Assembly (NCBI RefSeq): GCF_050908995.1
Contig: NC_135119.1
Location: 18,877,001-18,941,000, forward strand
DNA from: Andrena cerasifolii
Taxonomy: Eukaryota; Arthropoda; Insecta; Hymenoptera; Andrenidae
Reading direction: 5' to 3'
DNA length: 64,000 nt
Shown here in pieces: positions 1 to 11,792 of this stretch. Each line of letters opens with the position of its first letter. The first letter of the stretch is position 1. The translations under genes were made by a program, and so were the position numbers. The notes beneath the pieces are model-generated. The model had not been told where the DNA came from. It saw nothing but the letters and a program-made list of their open reading frames with translations, and did not search any database.

Positions 1-696
1 CCACCCTGAAGCTACTAACAAAAGACAAAATTAGACATTTATTTGTTCGTATAAATAAATATATAGAGCTTGGATTTTTTATACAGTTTTCAAGTATGTA
101 TCTGTATTCTGCTAGAAATTTTTTTTTTTTGAAAAATTGTAGATAATAAGGGCGAACAAAATGGCTTCCCGGAGCACTACAAAAAAACTAGTCCCCACTC
201 CCGGGAATGACTGGATCATCTGAGAAGGAAATACGAAAAAGATATACAAACAGGAATATATTATCCTTGACCTAGCGTAGGATTTTCTCAAAATTCGAAT
301 TATTTTGGAAATTACAGCAGTTTCAAGAATTGACTTTAATTTTTGACAAAAATTTCCACTGAAATGCTTTAAAAAAAAAACCAATGATTGAAATATTCAA
401 AATATCCTACGCTAGGTCAAAGATAATATATTCCTGTTTATATATCATTTTGTATTTCCATCGCAGATGATTCAGTCATTCCCGGGAGTGTGGGCCAGTG
501 TTTTTGCAGTGCTCCGGGAAGCCATTTTGTTCGCCGTTATTTTGTACAATTTTTCATAAAAAAAATGTTTTCTAGCAGAATAAAGATTTATACTTTGAAA
601 CTGTATAAAAAATCCAAACCCTATATTTTTATTGATACGAATAAATAAATCCCCAACTTTGTTTTTTTGTTAGTGGCTTCAGGGTGGGGTCCCCCC
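1..696. mobile_element. TTAA-flanked foldback MITE, left tip cut by window edge
   Basis: Nearly the whole element is one inverted repeat. Bases 1-330 (starting CCACCCTGAAGCTACTAACA) pair with about 385-686 (ending GTTAGTGGCTTCAGGGTGG), with a short centre near 360. The right tip reads GGGGTCCCCCC followed by TTAA at 697-700. The left tip, some ten bases, lies before base 1. TTAA target and GGGG termini suggest a piggyBac-type non-autonomous element. No coding capacity. Confidence 0.8.
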
Positions 697-700
697 TTAA

Positions 701-3194
701 GACACCTACTATTACTTATTTAACCATTTGCCAAGAACAAATTAATTTATTACTAATCCTTTGGTAGCACAGCGTAAAATCAACTGCTTTCCTAAATTGC
801 AGCTACCTATCGCTTTCCAAAATCGCACTCCTTCAAAGCTAATAAATTTGCAAAGGGAAATAATAATCAAAATCTGGCTGAGGAAACGAATCTCTCAAGT
901 TTATTAATAAAACGAAAATTAATGCAAATGATCTTCACAAAGGAAACTGAAACAATTATGAATACACAGGTGCCCAATACTCAGAGGAATAGAAATATTA
1001 ATAGAAACACAGATTTTCGCGTAATCAGTGATCGATGTAAATGATTTTTACCGATGCTGAAGAAATCTCCGAGAGATGAAAAAGGATTATCAGCCGTTAC
1101 ACCAGGAGGCGTAGAATTCAGTTGCAATTAGAATTACATAATTTCCTATATGCCCGTCGACTGGCGCGAGGTTAAAACCTCGAAGGCAATAATTTAAGGG
1201 AAGGAGGGAGAAACCGCGTTGCGAGCGACGTAACCGCTCATAAATGCGCGAATGATGCCGGTGCATGACTCATTCACTCGTTCACTCAGCGATTCCCTCG
1301 TATTGACACCGACACGAGCGGAGACTGAAAGTCCTAAAATCACTTTCCACGGCTTTTATGCATTTCTGCCCCGATCCAGCTATGCGGATAAGAGAGATTT
1401 CTCGAGGATTTAATCGTGATAACAAACGAGTTCCTGATAGTCGCGCGCTGCTCGTAAATCAACGATCTCTCCGCCGTATCTCTGATCGTTACTGGTCGTT
1501 TTCGCATGCATCCATCTGGCTAGAATTCTCGAGGGTGGTGGGGGCAAATGAGCAATGAAAGTTGGTACCAGAGTGAAACAAAAGTAGCGTTACACTTCTC
1601 GAAGCCGGATAATTCTGCAATGTAACACGAGAAACCGGTGTCGTTATAGGATCGGTTTTGCACAAGCCTCTGATTGTTTTAAAGCTGCGAAGAGAAGTAC
1701 GTATAATCGAGGATGGAGCTGCAAGTCGAGTGCGTCAAAGCGCTCGAGTGTCCGTTTCCTTCCTGTGCGAGCATTAGCGAGTCTTGAGCAATTGGAAGAT
1801 TTGCTTTTGGGGAAGAGTAATTGCAGAAAGGACCGATTTTAATATTGCTGAAGAAGAAGTTTTATAATCCCTTATAAAGCATTAATAAAGTTAAATAAAT
1901 TATCAAGTGGAACCTTCACCTGGAAGCACAACTCACACTGATCTTTCAAAAAGTCAAAGTACACAGTGCATTTAACTACTCAGAACAGTCGCCTCTGTGG
2001 GATTCCACGTACCCAGCCCACAGATTTCGAAATCCACAGCGGCGCATCGAGTCAATCTAACAAATTACTCATCAATGCTGCATTAGCATAAGAATGGTAA
2101 CGCATTCGGTTACATAAAACGTGTACTCCACTTTTCTCGTCAACTTGACCGAATCCTGTCAAGCCACCGTGCAATCAATAATTCAGCCTCCAACCAAGGA
2201 TCGCAAATAAAAAATCAGGCACGCAAGGTTCGCGTTTTCTTTACTCGTCGCTGTTTCAGTTTAGACTTTTAGGCTTTCCAGTATTGATTTCCCTATGAGG
2301 GCAATATTCAGTCACCTATAACGGGGATGGGAAAATTCTTGCTACTGAGAAGCCATAACTCCATGGCGTTCTGCGGACACGCCAACGTGTCCCCTAAGGT
2401 TTCGCGTACAAGCAGAATGTTCACGGTTGCACATGCCTGCATAGCTCACACCCATTGGGCGCAAAATGATTTCTTAGCCAGGGCATGTGATCCGTACGTG
2501 GAATCCCAGGCACGCGAATTCGCGCGCCTGTAACTGCGGCTCGAAAAAAGGGCACCTGGATTTGAGGCTTCCCTGAATTTCATGAGCTGAAACGTTAACA
2601 CCCTGGAGACTACCCCGAAGCGTGGAGACTCGAATTTCCACGCACGGATATTTGCTGGTAGAGATAACTGTTTTGCAGTGTTCTAAATTATTAAACTACA
2701 GCTAAAGCTAAACTGTAGCGCATTTGTGTGATCACTTTAATAATAAGAGTTATTCGAAATACGTGTGAATCTCCGAGCCATATGAGCAGAGTTGAATTAT
2801 TCTGTCCGAATAATATTTAGAATCAGTAAATATGATATTTGAAGAACCAAAGCTTCTGAGATCTCGAGAGCTTTCAAGAAATCTGTATTTCCGAGAGACG
2901 TTAATCTGGCAGAGAGGAGTTCGACGACGAAACATCAACGGAGTGACATTTACGTCCTCCGAAGAAGGTAGCAGGTAAATTGACCCATCAGCGAATAAAT
3001 TGTGAAGCCTCTGGCTACTGCGACTATCAACTCACAGACGCTTAGGCGCATATTGCGGAATAATGAAGTAATCGCGGAAGCCCTAAAGCCCAGAGGAGGC
3101 TTGTCGTCGCGTGGAAGGTTTAACATCAAGCGCCTCCTTCGATGGCTTCCCTTCACTTTAAAAGGATGAACTATGTGACATTGGACGGCTGTTT
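701..3194. other. No gene recognised
   Basis: Unique-looking sequence, AT-rich to about 1140, then mixed. Open frames are short and without protein character. No inverted-repeat element was noticed. Confidence 0.5.
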
Positions 3195-3461
3195 TTACGA
3201 ACTTATCACAGCCGAGTCGCGACGCAGCTTTCCAGCCGTGGGAAACAGTGGAGACGTAGAACCGCGAGCATCCTGGATTGCATGCACTTTATCCCTGCAT
3301 CGAATTAAATCCCGCTGCAACCAGACGGGATCCTCTGCCGTCTCGGCCAGCAAAAACTGGCAGGACGCAGAGTCCGCGCGCAGAAACGTAATATCGGTAT
3401 CGTCGTTTCCCTTGTGCTCTGGAAACAGCGTCACCGACCGTTTCTTCATCGTAGATCCCAT
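3195..3461 (-). CDS. Open frame of 88 codons with coding-like composition, unrecognised
   Basis: Starts MGSTMKKRSVTLFPEHKGND and has balanced composition, including LLAETAEDPVWLQRDLIRC. Codon third positions are rich in G and C. It ends at TAA without an obvious splice need. No promoter or family is seen, and an opposite-strand frame is also open, so it may be chance. Confidence 0.2.
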   Translation of the reverse strand: MGSTMKKRSVTLFPEHKGNDDTDITFLRADSASCQFLLAETAEDPVWLQRDLIRCRDKVHAIQDARGSTSPLFPTAGKLRRDSAVISS

Positions 3462-4297
3462 TTTTCTTTAGACTATTTCCGGACCCAACGAGTCAAGGCT
3501 GTCTTCGCGGACCACTTCTTCATTTAAAGTTGCATGTGACTTTCGAGCGAAGAATAATCCAACTGCTTTCTCATTTTCACTCATAGAACGTGACACAACT
3601 TCTACAGCTAAACCCGATACCTCTTGTATACACTGCCGCTGAAAAGTATTCAATCACTTGCTACACGTACATTCGATGAAGGAGAAAACAGAAGGAAAGG
3701 TAACAGAGTTCGTTATTGCTTGCCCTTGTCAAATTGTTAATTCTTTTTTCTTAGTATATGTGTGATTTTACCCTGTACCACTGTAATCCAGAGATATTTG
3801 ACGGTTCAGATTCTAGTAACTTATATTCAGCTTCAAAATTGTTTAATTTTATTTCAACGGTGGTAATTTTAATGGTAATATAGCCATTTTATATCGAAGA
3901 TATTATTTGCACGAGTTTTGTTGCCAGGAAAGTGTTTGAACCACCAAGATCAGTGGTTATATCTCAGAAAGAAGATTACAGGTGGCAATAATAATCGAAT
4001 TGCAGTTCGAAAAGCACTTTTAAGATAAAATAAAAGGAAACGATTGCCACGTGCTAAGGAATATCCAAGTGGAACCACAGGCATGTGGAAAAACGTTCTA
4101 TTTTCTCTTTTATCAGTCGTACGTATTAACGAGTGACCGAACACTTTTCAGCGGTGGTGCATGTGTGTTTCAATTACCGATCATAGTATCCTATATCAAA
4201 CATCGTTCACAGACGTAAGTGTTCTCCGACGTTTTCCTTTTTCAACCGAATGCCATCGGACTGTAAAGTTCGTTAGCCTTCTGTCGAACTATTTGGC

Positions 4298-5104
4298 CAG
4301 GGGCGGATTTGGGTGTAGGCTAAGTAGCCTAGGGTGGCAAATTTTGCGAAGCGACAAATTTTAGGTGGCGGCAAATTTTAGGGAGCAGCAAATTTTAGGG
4401 AGCAGCAAATTTTAGGGAGCAGCAAATTTAAAATTTTAGGGAGCAACAAATTTTAGGGAGCAGCAAATTTTGGGGAGCGATAAATTTTGGGGAGCAGCAA
4501 ATTTTAGGGAGCGACAAATTTTGGGGAGCGACAAATTTTGGGGAGCGACAAATTTTGGGGAGCAGCAAATTTTAGGGAGCAGCAAATTTTGGGGAGCGAC
4601 AAATTTTGGGGAGCAACAAATTTTGGGGAGCGACAAATTTTAGGGAGCAGCAAACTTTAGGGAGCGAAAAATTTTGGGGAGCATCAAATTTTAGGGAGCG
4701 ACAAATTTTAGGGAGCGACAAATTTTGGGAAGCGAAAAATTTTGGGGAACAGCAAACTTTAGGGAGCGACAAATTTTGGGGAGCGACAAATTTTGGGGAG
4801 CAGCAAATTTTGGGGAGCAGCAAATTTTAGGGAGCAGCAAATTTTAGGGAGCAACAAATTTTGGGGAGCGACAAATTTTAGGGAGCGACAAATTTTGAGC
4901 GAAAGAAATTGGAAAAGGTTTAAACACCGAGGCTTGATCCATCTTTAAAAACAGTTCACTTCTTTTCATGTATATATTAAATAATATTAAATTAATTTTG
5001 AATTTGTCTCGACCCTCATAAATTAAAATATTTGATGATATTTATCGGCAAGGGTGGCAGATGCTTGTCAGCTTGGGGGCGCCAAATCTCCAAATCAGCC
5101 CCTG
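4298..5104. mobile_element. hAT-like non-autonomous element carrying a 17-bp minisatellite
   Basis: Terminal inverted repeats CAGGGGCGGATTTGG (left) and CCAAATCAGCCCCTG (right) bound the element. CAGGGGCGGAT-type ends are common on hAT-derived elements. The flanks do not show a clean 8-bp duplication: GAACTATT at 4286-4293 and GAACTACC at 5105-5112 match at six of eight bases, but the left copy is four bases off the terminus. The inside is mostly the tandem array. Confidence 0.55.
4338..4900. repeat. 17-bp tandem minisatellite, about 33 copies
   Basis: Unit approximately GGGGAGCGACAAATTTT, with variants AGCAGC, AGCGAC and AGCAAC, and GGGG or TAGGG. Because 17 is not a multiple of three, all frames run through the same 17-residue periodic peptide. 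The apparent open frames on both strands (4436-4830) are artefacts of the repeat. Confidence 0.95.
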
Positions 5105-5666
5105 GAACTACCCCGCGCAACCTCGAAGACTGAACACCTCGAAAGCCAACGCCAGTATGGGGAATTGATCATAAAGCATTACCGAGTTCGTTGGAATTCT
5201 GTCAGCGCTACGACTCGCGGACGGCGCAGCATGCAGCGTGCAGAAAAGTTTCGCCCCGCAGACCTTGCACTCCGCGGCATGCCGCCGTGAACGCACGCGC
5301 TGCGGTATTCGTAATAAATAGTACCGAGGGAGGGGGAGGAAGAAAAAATGTTCGTAGGCAAAAATTTTCTATTCCCTTTCACTCGAGCCGCGGGCTGCAA
5401 CGGAATATGACGCAACGGCCACAATGTATCGACGGTTTTCCATTATGTATCCTCTCGCGGCCGTGCGCCGCGTGTAATGCACATTTCAGGAAAGACCGCG
5501 GCCTTCTACAGCCCCGTGACTCCGCGTGCCGTAAATATCCCCTGCAATCGATGCAATCCCGCGATAAGTGCAACTCAATTTTCATAGGGTTCACCTACTC
5601 GCTGTCCGCGTAGAGAATAATACGAACGCGATTTGCCTTTACAAAACGCACCCATTAACTCTATAG

Positions 5667-5779
5667 AAGCGCATGGCAGAAAAAAAGTGACATTGAGGGA
5701 TCTGAAAAAAGTGAAAGAAGCGGATCTCTTGCTCGTGTCTAACACCGGACAAAAAGTGAAGGTAGAATTTTATTACAAG
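5667..5779 (+). CDS. Candidate internal exon, unrecognised protein
   Basis: After an acceptor-like CTCTATAG, 113 bases encode AHGRKKVTLRDLKKVKEA, then DLLLVSNTGQKVKVEFYYK, ending in phase 0 at AAG followed by GTAATT. The peptide is lysine-rich and looks like real protein, not repeat. A second open stretch follows at once (5832-5930), so a short intron of about 60 bases is possible. No family recognised. Confidence 0.35.
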
Positions 5780-5831
5780 GTAATTGCGCTCTGTGCGGAA
5801 TTGCTGCTTTTACGCGACTCCCTTGGACACA

Positions 5832-5930
5832 ATGTCTAGAGAGGACAGCTTGGAGATGGGAAATAGAAAAGAGATTAATGTCCGCGACTGGGAGCAACTA
5901 TTTCTCGGAGTTTGTTATCCGTATGTTAAG
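5832..5930 (+). CDS. Candidate exon following 5667-5779, unrecognised
   Basis: Two readings are open. From ATG at 5832: MSREDSLEMGNRKEINVRDW and 13 more residues, ending in phase 0 at AAG followed by GTAAAT. Alternatively, if the exon at 5667-5779 is spliced over a 62-base intron to 5842, the frame RTAWRWEIEKRLMSATGSNY and nine more residues continues to the same donor in phase 2. Either way, two donor-terminated open stretches lie in tandem just before a Tc1-like element. Confidence 0.25.
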
Positions 5931-5999
5931 GTAAATCGAGGGCACAGTGCAAAACGAGGGAAACAATGAATTAAAAAAAGAATTTTTGATTCCATCCTA

Positions 6000-6528
6000 C
6001 AGTGACTCGCATTAATAGTCGGACACTTTTTAAAATCGCATAACTTTTTTAGAATTGGTCCAAACAACTTGAGTTTTTCTGAGAAGCTAGAAGGATTAGT
6101 TTGCTAAATGACGTGTTTGGTCGTTTTGAAAAAAAAAATGTATTTGGTTGGAATAGCGAAAAGAATAGTCAAGGTCGATTTTTAAACTTTTGTTTTTTGC
6201 TGATTTCGGGAATTTTCGCGATTCTCGACCTTATTCTGCGATCTTTAAACGTTTGTAGCTCGGAGTAACGTTAACCGATTTTGATGAAATTTTAGGCACG
6301 TATACAACTTACTGCAATCTACAAACGTTTTTTTTTTAATTTTCATTACAAGCGCACAAAAAAAGGTTTAAAATCGACCTTTACTATTCTTTTTGCTATT
6401 CCGACCAAATACGCCATTTAGCAAACTAATCCTTCTAGCTTCTCAAAAAAAAAACTCAAGTCGTTTAGACCAATTCTAAAAAACTTATGCGATTTTAAAA
6501 AGTGTCCGAATATTAATGCGAGTCACTG
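6000..6528. mobile_element. Tc1/mariner-type foldback MITE
   Basis: Inverted ends CAGTGACTCGCATTAATA and TATTAATGCGAGTCACTG are flanked by TA on both sides (5998-5999 and 6529-6530). The arms extend about 170-205 bases (6000-6205 against 6355-6528) around a short centre. No transposase remains. Confidence 0.85.
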
Positions 6529-6530
6529 TA

Positions 6531-7577
6531 CGTAATCAAAGTATTGCCTTTAACAAGTGTTGGAGAGTGGAATACCACGCGTTTAAACCTCGATGTTAAC
6601 TGCACCACGCGGATCTCAAAGTGGTCCGATAATGCTAGCATGAAATTACAGCGATCGTTGCAATTACCAGCGATTTCATCTGTAATTCCGATGCTTCCAA
6701 TCCTCCCGCTTGGTATTTGCATTGACTCGACCGGCCTGCAAAATGCTAACGTTAATATTATATTCGAAAGGTAAATGGAAACGCTACTTCCATCGCTAGC
6801 TTTTCCACGGTCTCCCAGGGAAAACAATCTTCCACCGATGGTTTAACGTTAAAAACAGTAGGCCAAGTTTAATTTATGCTCGCGCGTTTCATCGCGGAAG
6901 AGAGCAGCATTACGCGCATAAATACAGGTAAGTGGCTGAAATTATTGGCTGCTGCCGCGTCCTCGTATTATTAGAAGAGCTGCATCAAATGATACACTTC
7001 ATCGATTTCGATCGAGCTCGCTTCTTTCGCACTCGGAGGCGGTAAATCATCCGTCGGTTCCGTTACAGAAATTCACCGCGCGCATATCGCCCCTGAATCG
7101 GGCCGCAGGTCGACCACTCCGTGGCATCTTTCCGCGGCAAAAGTTCTATGAATTCGTTGCTCCCAGAAACGCGTTTCTAATACCTCGCCGGCTGTCCCAC
7201 TGACCGCAGGCTCGCTTCGAAAATCTACCACGGCCACGAACAGTCACGTGTTCCGTCGGAGTCGTGCAATTTGCCAGGCTCGAAATTATGTAACTTATTT
7301 GCATGGAATTAAGTCACCGGCGTGGACGGAAACGACTAATTTACTTGCTGGCAGTCGATGGGGTTCGGCGATGACTGACGCTGTCGAACTTGTAATTTGA
7401 CGAAACCGACGTTACCGAAACTTTCGGTGATTATATGTTGCAAACGACAAGGTTCGTTGCGGCCATTTGCATAAATGTGTGCGCCGTTTTATCTGTGCGG
7501 AAGATTCTTACGCGCGTTATCAGTTTCTTTCCGTCTTAATCTCTATCAAACGCTAATACAGTAGTGATGAAAATTGT
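6531..7577. other. No gene recognised
   Basis: Mixed-composition DNA, CpG-rich from about 6880 to 7500. Open frames at 6513-6827 overlap on both strands and show no domain. Confidence 0.4.
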
Positions 7578-7585
7578 ATTATAAT

Positions 7586-8392
7586 TAGAATACAATCCCG
7601 GGATACTGTATCTCGGGATCCCGAGATCCCGGCTGTTTTTTAGATTTCAAAAATCCCGGGATTTTATATAACTAATCCCGGCTGCTTTTGAATTCCAAAA
7701 ATCCCGGGATTTTATATAACTAATCCCGACTGCTTTTGGGTTCCAAAAATCCCGGGATTTTATATAACTAATCCCGAGAATTTTGGGATCTTTTAAAAAT
7801 GTGAATTACTTTACGAACACCTGAAAAAATATAAAAATTACTAGAATAAATAAACATAGTCATTCCATAATAATAAGGACAATAATAGTAATCAGGATTT
7901 ATTTAAATAATAATGCTAAGTCGCATACAACTAACTACACCATATTTATTTTTTCAAATGAAACTCTCACTTTCCGCTATTTCGGTATCGCGCGAGTTGC
8001 AAATCGCAAATTGTCTAAACACTCAAAGTCGAAACATTCTAGATATGTACTTTGGGTGCTCCGCTGTTTCTTCGTTCGCATTTCCAAAAAATCTTCATCA
8101 TTATGAAGAACCATTGTTTACTGAAATTATCCACTTATCGAGACTTTATTATTCTTCATTATTCTACTGTTATCATTGTTAAAAACGATTTTAGTTGATG
8201 TTTCGGACTAATAATAGAAAGTAAGTTCGTTTACTTTAAATAAAGATTTAGAATTTTAGCACATAACAAATCATTTTAATTACTGAAATTTTCTATTACT
8301 CAATCCCGGGATTAGTCCGGGAATCTCGAGATCGACATTAAAAAATCCCGCAAACCCGGGATAGTAAATAATGGCCGAGGTTGTATTCCCTA
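7586..8392. mobile_element. hAT-type element with TCCCGGGAT subterminal repeats
   Basis: Starts TAGAATACAA and ends TTGTATTCCCTA, flanked by perfect 8-bp duplications ATTATAAT (7578-7585 and 8393-8400). TAGGG-type ends with 8-bp duplications are typical of the Ac-like hAT group. Subterminal regions are packed with copies of TCCCGGGAT; at 7595-7790 these sit in about three tandem units of some 55 bases (CCCGGGATTTTATATAACTA). The open frame at 7913-8182 has no transposase features. Confidence 0.85.
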
Positions 8393-8400
8393 ATTATAAT

Positions 8401-9929
8401 CTAGCACGAGACTAAAGCACAGGTGTGACCATAAACGTCTTCAAACGCAAAACTGGGTAAATCAGTCGACACTTTATTACGCCAGCCGATCATTAATAGC
8501 AAAACTAACACACCTAGGAAGCCGAGCATCTGTAACTGAGCAGACAAGTAACACAGCTACTCCATCAACTACTTGCTCGACATTAGCCGTTCAAATGGCG
8601 TAAAATCGAGCAGCTCGGCCGCTAGACGCACAACCCTTTCTCGTCCCACGACTTCGGTACACCTATAACGAGCACTCGCGCGTCTACCACTGGCAAACAT
8701 TATCAGAGGATCTGGCGCGGGGGGATCTAGTACCGAAACGGGGGCGCGATCCCGCGCGGAAGGCGTAGCTCTTGCTTTCCGTAGGCGAATCTTAATAACC
8801 GATGATTACCACCGAAGGGAGGACGGGTAAGATCCACGTCGAGGGATCGGAAATGAAACCGCGCTTAATGCGTGGATTAACGGTATCCGAGGCGCGGAGG
8901 CAGGTGTTCAGAAAGTTCCTCGACTCGCGAACGGGAAAAAGGGAACTTGGACGCCCACCTGTAATCAGACACCCATTAGCTCCCCAAGTCCGTTCTGCTC
9001 GCTTTCTGCGCCCGGTGCCATTTATCGTACGCTACTTTTCCCTTCCAGGGCTCTCTTGAAACTAACGAACGCGGCAACGAAGGATACTCTGGCGAGGGAA
9101 AGCCACCTCACCTCCTCCCGTATCTGCGCAGCGAGCAGCCGATTTCCAATGTTGCGTGACAGAAGAAAGAAGCGCAAAACGACTCGCAGCCGATGGAGAA
9201 GTTTTCCTCTCCCAACGGGGCGCGCGCGCGCCTGCACGTCAGTTTAACCGGAGCCGTATTAATTGGATTATTAGTCGGCGTCGGGGCAAGCCGGCTCGAT
9301 AATTGATCGATCACCGATCGACGCGGGCTCGACGGGCATTGCGGTGGGAATAAGGTAGTTCGGCCCCGGCTCGTCTGGGTGCTCGATGGCCGCGTCTCGC
9401 TTCAATCGCCGCCCGTGCGTATGATGTCATTGCGACGGGAACACGCATTTCTAATTCGAGAAACTCGCGGACGGGGGCCTTCTTACTACCGTCTGCATTC
9501 GTTCCGGCACGCGTGACTGAGTTTGTCATTTCGTTCCTGAAAGCAGATGTACGCGCGTCCAGGGTCGAGCCGTGTCCAACCGCCACTGCTCGCGAAGCTG
9601 ATGAACTCGCTGAGGCGGCTGGTTCACGTGTCACGCCTAGCCTGTGCTGTGACAAAAATTGGGGGGCTCCTGCGCGGCAAATCGGTGAATTGTTCTTGTA
9701 AAGAAGGGAAACGCTCGAGGCTCCTGAAGGCAATTTTCATTCTAGCTTTCTCCTCGGGCAGCTCTATTTACGGAGCAATCGGCACTGCTTCGGCATGCAA
9801 ATTATCTGCAGCATTATTTTCTGGGATTTTTATTGTAAATTAAGGTGTAATTCGATCTCTGTGTCATTTGGAAACGCTGCTCGCAAACTGTGCTGTAAAT
9901 AAATATTTTGTCGATTACGCGGAACAGTT
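8401..9929. other. CpG-rich stretch without a recognised gene
   Basis: From about 8590 to 9780 GC is high and CpG frequent, with several overlapping open frames (up to 140 codons, minus 9311-9733). None has a domain or clear splice structure. It could be a regulatory region of a gene outside this window. Confidence 0.4.
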
Positions 9930-9937
9930 TAGATACT

Positions 9938-10738
9938 CAGAGGCGGATTAAGGTCGGTTGAGGCCCCGGGCGCAATAGAAAATATTGGGCCCTTTACAAA
10001 AAAGGGAAAGACAGGAAAAATAAAATCACGTTAACCATATTTTTAAACACATAAACGGATTATGTACTCATAATGTTTTCCGATGTCGATCCGCTTACAA
10101 TATGAAATCAAATTTGGTGTTATTAAAAAAAAGTGGGAAGTTGGTTTTTGTGGGGCCCCACAGTGGGCCGGATTTAAAATTTCCCACCTTTCGGGTCTTC
10201 CTTTTAAGCGTCCTTCCTTGGCGTTTGAAAGATATTCCTAATGAAAATTGAAAAATGTCGCTATTTTCGTTAATGCATATAAAAATATTTTTTAATGGGT
10301 TGTTGTTATTAGTTACTAATAAAAGAAAATATTTATCGCAAAAGTCTGGTCTTTAATTTAAACAAACTGATTTGTTGCTACTTTTCTTTATTATTCGAAT
10401 TTTCCTTATAACTTGGAAACGAAAAGTTTCCCAAATATTTTGCTTAAACCACCGTAAAGGGCTTTAAATAAGGTACCAAATAAACAGAATTAAATTTTTT
10501 TTAACACAAATAAGTTAAAAATATTAAAAAATAAATAAATAAATAAATGTAAAAGATATTAAATTATACATCATTAGAAAGGAATAATTTTTTCCTATTT
10601 ATAGGCGTAAATTTCATTCCGACATCTTAAAAGGAAGACCCGAAAGGTGGGAAATTTTAAATCCGGCCCACTGTGGGCCCCTCAGAAGTCAGGGCCCCGG
10701 GCGCGCGCCCGGTGCGCCCGCCGTTAAATCCGCCTCTG
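9938..10738. mobile_element. hAT-type element with 8-bp duplication
   Basis: Ends CAGAGGCGGATTAA and TTAAATCCGCCTCTG. Flanks TAGATACT (9930-9937) and CAGATACT (10739-10746) match at seven of eight bases. Subterminal GGCCCCGGGCGC occurs at both ends. It contains a nested inverted-repeat element. No coding capacity. Confidence 0.85.
10161..10673. mobile_element. Nested inverted-repeat element inside the hAT copy
   Basis: CAGTGGGCCGGATTTAAAAT, continuing for about 48 bases, at 10161-10208 is repeated inverted at 10625-10673. It lies inside a GGGCCC context of the host element, so a duplication is hard to define. The AT-rich centre includes an AAAT microsatellite near 10530. Confidence 0.65.
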
Positions 10739-10746
10739 CAGATACT

Positions 10747-11792
10747 TCGAATTCAAATAAGCTGGGTGGAGGAACTGCTTACGAGATCAATGCCGCATTG
10801 TAAAAGTCGTTTTATAGAAAGTCCCTTCTTGTTTGTGCTTTTTAATAACGCGGTAATTAGTATCCCCGGCTACGGAAGCACTTTCAACTGGAACCGGCCA
10901 AAAAATTGTAGGAAAAGCGACGGCTGCGTTGCCCGGCGTGGCAAACAGGAAAAAGCAAATTGCCCGGCCCGATGGAAGGGAAAACAAGCTAAACTGAACT
11001 AATCGGGCAAAAGGCAGGAAGCTTTGCCATTTAAACCGTTTTGTCTCGCGTTTATTTTCAGAGCCGAGAGCTCAATCAATTACAACAACGTACCATCGCG
11101 GATAAATATTGAGCTAGAGCAGAGGATCGAATCGCAGTGACAGGGCCGTGAAATCGGCAGAAGGAAGCAGATGGCACATGCTTGGGAAGTCGGAATGTTT
11201 AAAAAGAATACGGATGACAAGCGAAGGAATTGCAGTGCAGATGGTTTTGTTTGAAGATTAGCGATATTACTTTCAGAGGTCTTAGTCTGGTAAACGCTGA
11301 AACTGCTCACCCCTGCTATCGATACCTGTCACGCGTTATCAGCACATATGAGTTTCTTTTATCATAACCGATACCGTTATCTCCGAGCACGTAAAAATCG
11401 ATCGCACGTTTCAATTACACTTTTCTCGGTCCCTTTTTCCTTACGCCGGTGCTGTGATTACTGGATAGTGATTGGAGGCAACTACGGAAACAGTTTCTTT
11501 GATGATTTCATAATATGCATTATGCGTGGCAATTTCAGTTGAATAGATACAGACCGGTCAGTGAAAAAGAACGAATTACGTTGTAATCCACACAGCGAAT
11601 GAAATCTGATGAATTCGAGACATTGTATTTTAAAAATAATAATAACTCTGATACCTACGGCAGGCTGAAATCAATGAAGTAGGCCATTATCAAACGGCTT
11701 ATCAGATCTTATTACTTTGTTTACCAACTTTCTACACACCGATCAGGCGATTAAATTCCTGAAAACGATAACAAAGACACCTAAAACCAGCT
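10747..11792. other. No gene recognised
   Basis: Unique-looking AT-rich DNA. Open frames on both strands (10673-11002 plus, 11080-11310 minus) have no domain and overlap each other or the element end. Confidence 0.4.

Noticed and set aside
4436..4830. Periodic open frames on both strands (SLPKICCSPKFVAPQNL-like)
   Set aside because: They are translations of the 17-bp tandem repeat; any frame gives the same periodic peptide.
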